DNA of 64,000 nt from positions 186,001 to 250,000 of the forward strand of contig NZ_QPJT01000003.1 in NCBI RefSeq assembly GCF_003337415.1, written 5' to 3'. Shown here piece after piece: positions 41,553 to 50,300 of the stretch (the stretch's first letter is position 1; each line of letters opens with the position of its first letter). The DNA is from Anaerobacterium chartisolvens (lineage in GTDB: Bacteria > Bacillota > Clostridia > Acetivibrionales > DSM-27016). Below the pieces are notes generated by a model, which ran no database searches, was not told the DNA's origin, and worked only from the letters and a program-made list of their open reading frames with translations. The position numbers and the translations under genes are program-made.

Positions 41553-43076
41553 ATGTTAAAAAAAGTGATAGCATTAACGGCTGCATTAGCTATGACCTTG
41601 ACCATTCTTGCAGGCTGCGGAGGAGGAAATACAAGTAACGGGAACAATTCCGGGACTTCTGCTGCAAGCAGTTCGACAGTATCCAAAGGAGAACCATATA
41701 CTGTAAATTTTGTTTACCATGCACCTAAGGAAGGCAACCAGGGAGAAGTAAATGAGCTTATAAACAAGCTTACAATGAAAGACCTGAACATGAAGGTAAA
41801 TTTGATGCCAATCGGATGGGAAACTTATAACACAAAATATCCCGCGATGCTTGCAGCCGGTGAACCTGTGGATATATCCTTCGTTTTTTCGTTCAGTCGT
41901 GCGGCCTTTCTTGAGGCAGGGTATATTGTAGATGCATCAAAATATACCGAATATACAAAGGATATATACAAAATACTTGGTGATGATGTGAATGCAGGCT
42001 ACTTCGGTGATGAGCTGCTCGGCTTCCCTGTGGTTGGTTCTCGTTCAATGCCATCCGGAATCTTTGTAAGAAAAGACATTTTCGATGCTCTTGGCTACAA
42101 GGAGACCGATTTTAATGTTAACACCGAAGACATGTCGTCATTTGACAAGCTGACGGAGCTGTTCTCCAAGATTAAGGAAAAGTATCCCGATGTGATACCT
42201 TTTGACGGCAACCGTATATTCGGACAGAATTTTCTTTCATACGTAGACGGCTTGGGCGATAGTTTTGGTGTGCTTGAAAATTATGGACAGACAACTAAAT
42301 TTACAAACTGGTATGAGTCTGAGCAGTTCAAGAAGTTTGCGCAGCTGTCAAGAGATTGGTATACCAAAGGTTATATGTCGAAGGATATAGCAGTTTCAAA
42401 GGAAGAGGGACGTTCAAAAATGACAACAGGCAAGGCTGCGTCATTCTTTGCCTCATATGTTGCCAACCAGCAAGCAGGGATAAAGGCACAGACGGGTTAT
42501 GACACTGTACTCATTCCATGTTCGCTGAATATGAAGGATACTACCAAGGTAAATGCCGTGCTTAACAGTGTAATGTATCAGTCCAAGAACAAGGAAAATG
42601 CATTCAAGTTCCTCAATTGGGCATATACAAATGCAGATTTTAACAATTATTTGAACTGGGGTGTGCCCGATAAGGACTGGGTTGTCAACTCGGAAGGCCT
42701 GGCAGACTATCCTGAGGGAATAACAAGTACAAATGTAAATTATCATGAAGATTTCTCATTCATATATCCGAACCAGTATTTAATGACTCCATGGGCAGGA
42801 AACCCGAAGGATCTCTGGGAACAGTACAAAAAATTTGATGAGGGTTCTATTATTTCAAAGGCATATGGACTGAATTTCATTCCATCTGAGGTTTCCGGTG
42901 AAATAGGCCAGTGCAATGCGGTACTTGCCAAATATGAGTCGGCTATCTGCTTCGGTGCCGTAGATCCTGAGACTACGCTGGCTAAATTCAACAAGGAGCT
43001 TTACAATGCAGGCTTGCAAAAAGTCATAGACGCAAAGCAGAAGCAGATGGACGCATGGTTAGAAAATAACAAATAG
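41553..43076 (+). CDS. Sugar ABC transporter solute-binding lipoprotein
   Basis: A 507-residue family 1 extracellular solute-binding protein. The signal peptide ends in LAGC with Cys22, followed by a Gly/Ser/Asn-rich linker, then the binding domain (YTVNFVYHAPKEGNQGEVNELI). The C-terminal ~130 residues (DLWEQYKKFDEGSIISKAYGLNF) resemble DUF3502. GAGGAGG precedes the start. Two permease genes follow, completing a CUT1-type importer apart from its ATPase, which is usually a shared MsmX-like protein encoded elsewhere. Confidence 0.92.
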   Translation: MLKKVIALTAALAMTLTILAGCGGGNTSNGNNSGTSAASSSTVSKGEPYTVNFVYHAPKEGNQGEVNELINKLTMKDLNMKVNLMPIGWETYNTKYPAMLAAGEPVDISFVFSFSRAAFLEAGYIVDASKYTEYTKDIYKILGDDVNAGYFGDELLGFPVVGSRSMPSGIFVRKDIFDALGYKETDFNVNTEDMSSFDKLTELFSKIKEKYPDVIPFDGNRIFGQNFLSYVDGLGDSFGVLENYGQTTKFTNWYESEQFKKFAQLSRDWYTKGYMSKDIAVSKEEGRSKMTTGKAASFFASYVANQQAGIKAQTGYDTVLIPCSLNMKDTTKVNAVLNSVMYQSKNKENAFKFLNWAYTNADFNNYLNWGVPDKDWVVNSEGLADYPEGITSTNVNYHEDFSFIYPNQYLMTPWAGNPKDLWEQYKKFDEGSIISKAYGLNFIPSEVSGEIGQCNAVLAKYESAICFGAVDPETTLAKFNKELYNAGLQKVIDAKQKQMDAWLENNK

Positions 43077-43200
43077 AGACCTATGATAAGTCGGAAGTTA
43101 TTTTAAAGAAAATTCAAGTCAATTACGGCTTAATGCCTGAGGCTTTGAGCCGAAATTGACTTTGGTAACCTCTGAACAAATCTATAAAGGGAGACAACAA

Positions 43201-44112
43201 ATGAAAACAAGAACTGGCAAAATCAAGCAGTTTATCCCGCTTTACCTGATGATGCTGCCCTGTACGGTATATCTGATAATCAACAACTATATACCTATGT
43301 TTGGCATTATAGCCGCCTTTAAATCCTTTAAGATTTCTAAGGGATTGTTGGGCAGTCCCTGGGTTGGATTCAAGAATTTTGAATACCTCTTATCGTCCAG
43401 TGATGCCGGAATAATTATAAGAAATACGCTTTTATATAATATTGCCTTTATTATAGTAAACAATGTTATCGGTATTCTTCTGGCGATATTGATATCTGAT
43501 ATAGGCAGAAAAGGCTTGAAAAAGCTGTATCAGAGTTCGATACTTCTGCCGTTCACATTATCAATGGTAATTGTAAGCTATATCGTATTTGCCTTTTTAA
43601 GTCAGCAGAACGGTATGCTGAATTATACGATTTTTAAAGACAACCCTATTCAATGGTATAATGACCCCACCTGGTGGCCGTTGATATTGATAATTGTAAA
43701 CTGCTGGAAGACAGTCGGCTATGGCACATTGATTTATATAGCCGGAATATCTGCAATAGACGGCTCGCTGTATGAAGCAGCTTCAATTGACGGTGCTGGA
43801 AAATGGAAGCAGATAAAGCATATTACCCTTCCGTGTCTGATTCCATCAATGATAACGTTGTTTATACTGAGTGTCGGAAGGATTTTCTATTCCGATTTCG
43901 GCCTGTTTTATCTAATACCTCAGAACTCTGGCCCGCTTTATAACGTAACAGATACAATCGATACTTATGTTTACCGTTCCCTTATGATGTCGGCAGGCGG
44001 TATAGGGCGCTCGGCTGCAGCAGGTCTGCTTCAGGCTGTTGTTGGCTTTATAATGGTTATATCGGTAAATGCGATAATTCGGAAGATAAGCGAGAAGGAT
44101 GCAATATTCTAA
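43201..44112 (+). CDS. Sugar ABC transporter permease (LplB-like)
   Basis: A 303-residue permease with six helices and the EAA loop EAASIDGAGKWKQIKHITLP, which docks the ATPase. I chose the ATG at 43201 because AAAGGGAG precedes it; a start at 43156 would add an unlikely leader. It pairs with the next permease and the upstream binding protein. LplB/YtcP-type systems commonly import complex plant oligosaccharides. Confidence 0.92.
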   Translation: MKTRTGKIKQFIPLYLMMLPCTVYLIINNYIPMFGIIAAFKSFKISKGLLGSPWVGFKNFEYLLSSSDAGIIIRNTLLYNIAFIIVNNVIGILLAILISDIGRKGLKKLYQSSILLPFTLSMVIVSYIVFAFLSQQNGMLNYTIFKDNPIQWYNDPTWWPLILIIVNCWKTVGYGTLIYIAGISAIDGSLYEAASIDGAGKWKQIKHITLPCLIPSMITLFILSVGRIFYSDFGLFYLIPQNSGPLYNVTDTIDTYVYRSLMMSAGGIGRSAAAGLLQAVVGFIMVISVNAIIRKISEKDAIF

Positions 44113-44136
44113 AAAGAAAAGAGGGATTGGAGAGAA

Positions 44137-45018
44137 ATGAAGGAGAATAAAACATATAAAATCATATCTAATGCCATACTGATTTTAATGACACTTATGA
44201 TGATTCTGCCGCTTGTATTGGTTTTTATTTCATCAATTACTGATGATAACGTGCTTATTGCCAACGGATATTCGTTTTTCCCGGAAAAGTTAAGTCTGGG
44301 GGCTTATCAGTATATCCAGACGTTTATTGACATGATATTGCGCGCATATGGAATAACTATAGCAGCAACAGTTGTCGGTACAGTTATTGGTACGGTAATA
44401 ACTGCTATGATGAGCTATGGGCTCTCTATAAAGGATTTGCCGGGTAAAAAAGCAATAAGCTTCTTTGTATTCTTTACTATGCTTTTTAACGGTGGGCTTG
44501 TGCCGTCTTATATCATGTGGACAAGTATGAAAATTACAAACACGATTTGGGCATATATATTTCCGTTTTTATTGACGAACGCATTTAATATAATACTCAT
44601 GCGATCATATTTCAGCGCAAATATACCCAACGAAATATACGAATCAGCCAAAATTGACGGAGCGGGGTATTTAAGAATATTCTGGAAGATTGCGATGCCT
44701 CTGGGGAAACCGATTCTGGTAACAATAGGGCTTTTCACCGTTCTTATTTACTGGAACGACTGGACAAATGGCCTGTACTTTATATCGGAGCCCAGTATGC
44801 TCAGTATTCAGGCACTTTTGAATAAGATGATGGCCAATATACAGGCGACGGTATCATACGCCAACTACAATAAGGGCTCGGGCAGCACGCCCAACATACA
44901 TCCCGTATCAATCCGTATGGCCATTGCCTTTATAGCCATTCTGCCGATTTTAATCCTCTATCCTTTCCTGCAGAAGTATTTTGCGGACGGAATTATGCTA
45001 GGTGCTGTAAAGGGTTAA
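44137..45018 (+). CDS. Sugar ABC transporter permease (YtcP/AraQ-like)
   Basis: A 293-residue six-helix permease with the EAA loop ESAKIDGAGYLRIFWKIAMPLGKP. It lies 24 bases after its partner permease and completes the channel. The end, PFLQKYFADGIMLGAVKG, is a CUT1 permease hallmark. Confidence 0.93.
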   Translation: MKENKTYKIISNAILILMTLMMILPLVLVFISSITDDNVLIANGYSFFPEKLSLGAYQYIQTFIDMILRAYGITIAATVVGTVIGTVITAMMSYGLSIKDLPGKKAISFFVFFTMLFNGGLVPSYIMWTSMKITNTIWAYIFPFLLTNAFNIILMRSYFSANIPNEIYESAKIDGAGYLRIFWKIAMPLGKPILVTIGLFTVLIYWNDWTNGLYFISEPSMLSIQALLNKMMANIQATVSYANYNKGSGSTPNIHPVSIRMAIAFIAILPILILYPFLQKYFADGIMLGAVKG

Positions 45019-45115
45019 TATCGTGCAGTGATATATCCTGATGATAAAAAATAATAATTAATAAATATGAAAGGGTGGGATAATTGAGCAGCTTGCTCTA
45101 TTATCCGATAAAACG

Positions 45116-45967
45116 ATGGGGATTTTAAGATTCAGCTACCGCTCGGATATTCTAAGTCTTAGTACTAATATTACAATATGCTATCCGACAGGGTATATGA
45201 CGACTGAAATGGGGTTTGAAGACCCTTTGCTCAAAAGAAATGGTAAAAGACCTTATGTACCGGGAATGAAATTTCAAACTGTCTACCTGCTCCACGGCGG
45301 AGGTGAGGATGACACCACTCCGTACAGATACACAAAGCTCGAGCAGTATGCCGAGGAAAACATGGTAATGCTGGTATCACCTTCGGTAAACGACAGTTTT
45401 TATATGAATACAAAGTACGGGTTTAAATATTTTGACTACCTTACTCAGGAATTACCACTTGTAGTTAAATCCCTATTTGCTGCTGCAACCGAGAGGGAGA
45501 ACACTTTCCTAGTGGGACTGGCGATGGGTGGAAACGGAGCGCTCGGCCTGGGGCTTATGAGGCCGGATTTATATTCCGCGGTTGTAGACCTTTCAGGCGG
45601 TATCGGCGTAACGCTTGACCGCGAAGAATATAAACATAGCCTTAATATAGAATTTACAAGGGTTCGCGACACGTTGCTGGGAGAGGATGAGTTTATAGGC
45701 TCTGAACATGATTTGCTGACGTTCGCTGAAAAAAATATTGCGGAAAAGATAGACCTGCCGAAGTATTTTATCGGTGTCGGTGAAAAGGATTTTATCCGGG
45801 ATCGTGTTTACAAGGACTATTTGGCTTTGAAAAATCTGGGCTACGACGTTTATTTTGAGGAAGGCCAAGGAATGAAGCATGACTATGGTTTCTGGGACAA
45901 GTATTTGGAAAAAGTCCTCTCTAACTGGCTCCCATTAAAGCGCGAGCCTATATACGGAGATAGATAA
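45116..45967 (+). CDS. Cytoplasmic esterase, esterase D / CE1-like family (2)
   Basis: A 283-residue homologue of the esterases at 40546 and 51789: TVYLLHGGGEDDT, nucleophile motif VGLAMGGNGALG (GLAMGG in place of GLSMGG, so the usual nucleophile Ser is Ala), GEKDFIRDR and MKHDYGFWD with the His. The start MGILRFSY aligns with MAVLKMNF of its homologue. The nearest ribosome site, GGGTGG, lies 37 bases upstream with a GAGCA/TGCTC hairpin between. If the Ala is real, this copy lacks the standard catalytic Ser and may be inactive or structural. Confidence 0.82.
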   Translation: MGILRFSYRSDILSLSTNITICYPTGYMTTEMGFEDPLLKRNGKRPYVPGMKFQTVYLLHGGGEDDTTPYRYTKLEQYAEENMVMLVSPSVNDSFYMNTKYGFKYFDYLTQELPLVVKSLFAAATERENTFLVGLAMGGNGALGLGLMRPDLYSAVVDLSGGIGVTLDREEYKHSLNIEFTRVRDTLLGEDEFIGSEHDLLTFAEKNIAEKIDLPKYFIGVGEKDFIRDRVYKDYLALKNLGYDVYFEEGQGMKHDYGFWDKYLEKVLSNWLPLKREPIYGDR

Positions 45968-45968
45968 T

Positions 45969-47195
45969 ATGAATGAATTGATTTCAGAAGGTGCAGTATC
46001 CAAAGGTAAGCAAACCATTTGGAATAAAGCGTTTTTCATTATATTTGCCATAAATTTTATTTTAAATATGGGCCAGTTCATGATGAACACTCTAATCCCG
46101 AAATATGCGGAGCATTTGGGGGCAACAGCTACCATCGTCGGAATGGTATCCGGCATGTTTGCGGTAACGGCGCTATGTGTCCGCCCGGTGGTAGGCCCGG
46201 CCACCGGCTATTTCAAAAAGAACCGGCTGCTGGCTGTGACCATTGGCATTATTATTGCGGCTTTTGTGTTTTATGGCTTTGCTGCAAGTATTCCTATGAT
46301 TATTATAGGGCGGTTGCTTCACGGCATGGGGATGGGCTTTCTCGGACCCATTACACTGGCTTTGGCCAGTAACGCACTGCCTGAGAACAAGATGGCCTCG
46401 GGGCTAGGCATTTTTTCGTTAGGGCAGGCGGTAGCCACCGCTGTCGGGCCGACAATCGGCTTGAAGCTGCTTAAGGCTGTTGGATACAGCAAGGTATTTT
46501 TTATTGCCGCCGCACTGTTAGCTGTTGCGTGTATACTGTCGCTGCAGATGAAGACTGAAGAACCTGACAGGCTGGCAGGCTTTAAGATTTCTCTAAATAA
46601 TATAATTGATTTTGATGTGATTGTTCCGGCTATTATAATGTTTTTCCTTGGGGGAACATATTCTTGTATAAATTCGTTTATCATTCTCTACGGAGGGGAA
46701 TGCGGGATAGAGGATATCGGACTGTTTTTTACCGCGTATGCGATATGCCTGCTTTTTACACGTCCTATAGGAGGAAGGGTTGCGGATAAATACGGCATAG
46801 ATAAGACTATTATTCCGGGAATAATTATTTTTGCAGCATCGTTTATCATAGTCAGCTTTTCCCGTACTCTGCCGATGTTTCTAATTGCCGGTGCTGTTTC
46901 AGCCTTTGGTTATGGTATCTGCCAGCCCGCAATGCAGACTCTCTGCATGAGCCTTGTCCCGAAGGAACGGCGAGGTGTGGCCGGCAATACAAATTATATA
47001 GGTCTTGACACGGGTTATTTGATAATACCGCCGCTTGCGGGAACCATTGTAACGTTAATACAACAAAATGGAGGGAGCAAGCTTATGGGATATACGGTTA
47101 TGTACCGGATTATGGCGGTTCCTATTCTGATTGCATTGGTTATCTTTTTAGTAAATAGAAAAAAGCTTACAAAAAGAAATCAAGAGATAGCTTGA
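45969..47195 (+). CDS. MFS transporter
   Basis: A 408-residue major facilitator with twelve helices; the loop between helices 2 and 3 reads RPVVGPATGYFKKNR, and GRLLHGMGMGFLGP follows in helix 4-5. Its ATG comes one base after the preceding stop codon, so it is translationally linked to the esterase genes. It could export freed acids or import a sugar or acyl-sugar. Direction and substrate are unknown. Confidence 0.88.
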   Translation: MNELISEGAVSKGKQTIWNKAFFIIFAINFILNMGQFMMNTLIPKYAEHLGATATIVGMVSGMFAVTALCVRPVVGPATGYFKKNRLLAVTIGIIIAAFVFYGFAASIPMIIIGRLLHGMGMGFLGPITLALASNALPENKMASGLGIFSLGQAVATAVGPTIGLKLLKAVGYSKVFFIAAALLAVACILSLQMKTEEPDRLAGFKISLNNIIDFDVIVPAIIMFFLGGTYSCINSFIILYGGECGIEDIGLFFTAYAICLLFTRPIGGRVADKYGIDKTIIPGIIIFAASFIIVSFSRTLPMFLIAGAVSAFGYGICQPAMQTLCMSLVPKERRGVAGNTNYIGLDTGYLIIPPLAGTIVTLIQQNGGSKLMGYTVMYRIMAVPILIALVIFLVNRKKLTKRNQEIA

Positions 47196-47240
47196 TATTC
47201 TCTTAATTACTATACTTTAAGTAGAAGGAGTGGCGATGAA

Positions 47241-48719
47241 ATGAACAAAAAAATAACAATTCTTCCGGGTACCCCCGATGACGACAACAGGGAATACCTG
47301 CCTGAGATTATCAGGACAACCGATGTGGTGGTAAATGAAAACGGAAACAACTCTCAGGTCTATCCTGCCAGATTGGCAGAAAACAAAGGAGTTATAGCGG
47401 ATGGGCTTGAGGACATATGGTATGAATATGTACCTGAATCCTATGACCCGGCAAAGAAGACACCACTGGTGTTTTCAATGCACGGAGGACTGATGACAGG
47501 CTGGGGGCAGGCTATATATACCTGCTGGACCATGGTGGCCGACCGGGAAGGCTTTATAGTTGTTTTCCCCAATGCAAACAGCAGAAGATTTTGGGTAGTG
47601 GAATGCGATGAAGAAACTTATGCGGAGCGTTCCAAGCCCCGTCCGGACGGAGTTTACTTAAACCCGTTTCCTGAAAATCCCGACGACAATCACGATATGA
47701 AGGCTGTGCTTGGACTGATAGACCTTATGAAATCAAAATACAATATCGACGAAGGGCGGATTTTCATGCAGGGCATGTCGATGGGAAACCTGATGACACA
47801 CCAGTTTGCAAGATACTTTGGAAATGTTCTTGCGGGTGCTGCGGGTGCGGGAGGCCCGTCAGACTTAGGAGTCATTTTTGATAAAAATGGGAATATAAAC
47901 AACCGTGCAGGCCATTTGGCAGTCTGGCAGTCCCGCCCCGAGCTGAACGAATTTTTAAATCCACGTTCGGAATTGGAAAAAAACAGACTTAACAAGGAAT
48001 ATTGGCTAAAGATTAACGGCTGCAAGGCTTTGCCCCAAATCAGCATTCAGGGTGAAAACAACTACGCTTTTTATACCGGGGACAAGGCGGATTTGGTTTT
48101 TCTGGACATCAAGAACCGAGATCACGGACAAACGCTTGACGATGCCGAACTGGTATGGGACTATCTCTTTTCCGGCACGCGGAGAGAGCCCGACGGAAGG
48201 ATAGTGCATTCAGAAACCATTGCGCCGCGTACCGGCGATGAGTTTGCCATCGCAATAGCAAAGGATTGCAAAAAGGCATGGTTCAAGAACAGTGTAACCG
48301 ATATGTCAGGACGTGCTATTCTGTGGCAAAAGCTAAAATATCATGGCCTGGAAGGAGGTCAGGAAGTAAGGGGCGAGTATCTGTGCGTTCCTCTTTCCTT
48401 TATTGCGGAGGTGTTTGAAGCAAAATACCAGCCGTCCGAGGATTCACTTACAGCGGTGCTTATATTGAAGGATGGAAGGGAGCTCCAGTTCGCGAGGGGC
48501 AGCATCGGCTGTGTTATAGATAACCGCATCAGCGCAATGCTTTGCGAAGCACTGCACCGCAGCGGCGAGCTTTATATATCCTTTGAATGGTTCTGCCGGT
48601 ACTTCTACAATCTTCACGTTTCGGTATTTGATGATGTGCTGTATGTAACAGACCATTACAATGTACTGTCAATGAACATGGCATATCTTATAAACGGAAT
48701 TCTGAAGGACAACGGCTGA
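47241..48719 (+). CDS. PHB-depolymerase-like esterase with C-terminal stalk domain (1)
   Basis: A 492-residue protein with two parts. Residues ~50-310 form an alpha/beta hydrolase of the polyhydroxybutyrate depolymerase/feruloyl esterase type: PLVFSMHGGLMTGWG, nucleophile Ser in FMQGMSMGNLM, and a His in IKNRDHGQTL. Residues ~320-490 resemble copper-amine-oxidase N-terminal-like (stalk) domains (GEYLCVPLSFIAEVFEAKY, ELYISFEWFCRYF). No signal peptide is seen, odd for a stalk domain usually found outside cells. A close paralogue lies at 50301 on the other side of sucrose phosphorylase. Confidence 0.8.
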   Translation: MNKKITILPGTPDDDNREYLPEIIRTTDVVVNENGNNSQVYPARLAENKGVIADGLEDIWYEYVPESYDPAKKTPLVFSMHGGLMTGWGQAIYTCWTMVADREGFIVVFPNANSRRFWVVECDEETYAERSKPRPDGVYLNPFPENPDDNHDMKAVLGLIDLMKSKYNIDEGRIFMQGMSMGNLMTHQFARYFGNVLAGAAGAGGPSDLGVIFDKNGNINNRAGHLAVWQSRPELNEFLNPRSELEKNRLNKEYWLKINGCKALPQISIQGENNYAFYTGDKADLVFLDIKNRDHGQTLDDAELVWDYLFSGTRREPDGRIVHSETIAPRTGDEFAIAIAKDCKKAWFKNSVTDMSGRAILWQKLKYHGLEGGQEVRGEYLCVPLSFIAEVFEAKYQPSEDSLTAVLILKDGRELQFARGSIGCVIDNRISAMLCEALHRSGELYISFEWFCRYFYNLHVSVFDDVLYVTDHYNVLSMNMAYLINGILKDNG

Positions 48720-48763
48720 CAGGTTATAAATTTCATTATATTATGTGGCTCATGGGAGGTATT

Positions 48764-50224
48764 ATGAAAAAAATATCAAATCAGGTGATGCTGATTACTT
48801 ATGGTGATAGCATGGGAAGTGATTTAAAAGATCTGTACGGGATTCTTGACGAGCATTTTGAAGGAGTAATCGGCGGGGTTCATATCCTTCCTTTCTTTCC
48901 TTCGTCAGGAGACAGAGGCTTTGCCGTTATCAACTATGATATTGTGGAGCCTTCCTTCGGGGACTGGGCAGATATAGAAAAGTTCTCGGAGAAGTATTAT
49001 TTGATGGCTGATTTTATGATTAATCATGCATCAATACGCTGTGAGGAATTTAAGGATTACATGAGGAACGGCGACGCCTCACCGTACAAGGATATGTTTA
49101 TACACTGGGAAAAGTTCTGGCCGAATGGAGAACCAACAGAACAGGAATTGGAAGCCCTTTACCGCAGAAAGCTGGGAGGGCCTTACAAGGAATTCACCAG
49201 AGAGGACGGAAAGACGGTAAAGATATGGAATACCTTCTTTGAAGAGCAGGTAGATATAGATCCGTGGTCTCCTGTTACAAAGGAGTATTATAAACGAAAC
49301 CTCGAGCGCATAGCAAAATATGTGCCGCTTATCCGCTTTGACGCGTTTGCATATGCGTCAAAGCGCCCGGGTACAAGCTGTTTCTTTGTGGAACCGGAGG
49401 TCTGGGACGTACTGGATATCGGTATGGAGCCATTGAAGGCTTCAGGCACCGAAATGCTGCCTGAAATTCATGAAAACTATAAAATACAGCTTAAAATGGC
49501 AGAGAAGGGGCATTGGGTGTATGATTTTGCATTACCGATGCTGCTGCTTCACGGGTTGTTGTCGGGCCGTACCGACAGGCTGGTTAACTGGATGAAAATA
49601 TGCCCCCGCAAGCAGTTTACAACACTTGATACTCATGACGGCATTGGAGTTGTCGATGTTGCCGGACTGCTGGACGAGGAAGAAATTGAATTTGTGACGG
49701 AACGGCTTAACAAAAAAACCGAGGAAAGCCGGATGTATTTAAAAATACCTGAAAGCATAATAAAAGCGTCGGGGGGCAAAGCCAAGCAGTACCAGCTTAT
49801 GTGCACTTATTATTCTGCATTGGATGAAGATGATGCAGCCTATCTGGTTGCCCGTATAGTGCAGTTTTATGCTCCAGGTATTCCCCAGGTTTACTATGTC
49901 GGACTGCTGGCCGGAGAGAACGATTTGGAAACGCTTAAGCGCGTAGGAGAGCCCAGAAGCATTAACCGCCACAATTATACAAAGGCTGAAATCAAGGACA
50001 GGGTTCAGTATCCGATGCTGAAAAGAATGTACGAAATAATGCGCTTCAGAAATACCTATCCGGCCTTTGACGGCGAGTTTTCAATAGACGACGGGGCTGA
50101 GAACGGGTTACTTAAAATAACCTGGACAAAAAACAGTTATATCACCTCACTGGATGCCGACTTAAGAACAAAGGAATATAAGATAACCTATACCGACGAA
50201 AACGGGACGGTAAATTGTTTATAA
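48764..50224 (+). CDS. gtfA: Sucrose phosphorylase (GH13_18)
   Basis: A 486-residue GH13 subfamily 18 enzyme, the family's usual size. Catalytic residues are visible: nucleophile Asp193 in IRFDAFAY, acid/base Glu234 in LPEIHENY and Asp292 in TLDTHDGIG. The acceptor-site loop QVYYVGLLAGENDLE and RSINRHNY match the sucrose-specific layout known from Bifidobacterium. It converts sucrose and phosphate to alpha-glucose-1-phosphate and fructose in the cytoplasm. GGGAGGT precedes the ATG at 48764. Related glucosylglycerol or sucrose-6-phosphate phosphorylases are less likely given the acceptor loop. It lies between two esterase paralogues. Confidence 0.92.
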   Translation: MKKISNQVMLITYGDSMGSDLKDLYGILDEHFEGVIGGVHILPFFPSSGDRGFAVINYDIVEPSFGDWADIEKFSEKYYLMADFMINHASIRCEEFKDYMRNGDASPYKDMFIHWEKFWPNGEPTEQELEALYRRKLGGPYKEFTREDGKTVKIWNTFFEEQVDIDPWSPVTKEYYKRNLERIAKYVPLIRFDAFAYASKRPGTSCFFVEPEVWDVLDIGMEPLKASGTEMLPEIHENYKIQLKMAEKGHWVYDFALPMLLLHGLLSGRTDRLVNWMKICPRKQFTTLDTHDGIGVVDVAGLLDEEEIEFVTERLNKKTEESRMYLKIPESIIKASGGKAKQYQLMCTYYSALDEDDAAYLVARIVQFYAPGIPQVYYVGLLAGENDLETLKRVGEPRSINRHNYTKAEIKDRVQYPMLKRMYEIMRFRNTYPAFDGEFSIDDGAENGLLKITWTKNSYITSLDADLRTKEYKITYTDENGTVNCL

Positions 50225-50300
50225 AATGCTGTGACAGGATAGGGCAATGCTGTTGAAGATAATATGAAAATATTTTTTAATAAAGGAATGATTTTATAAT

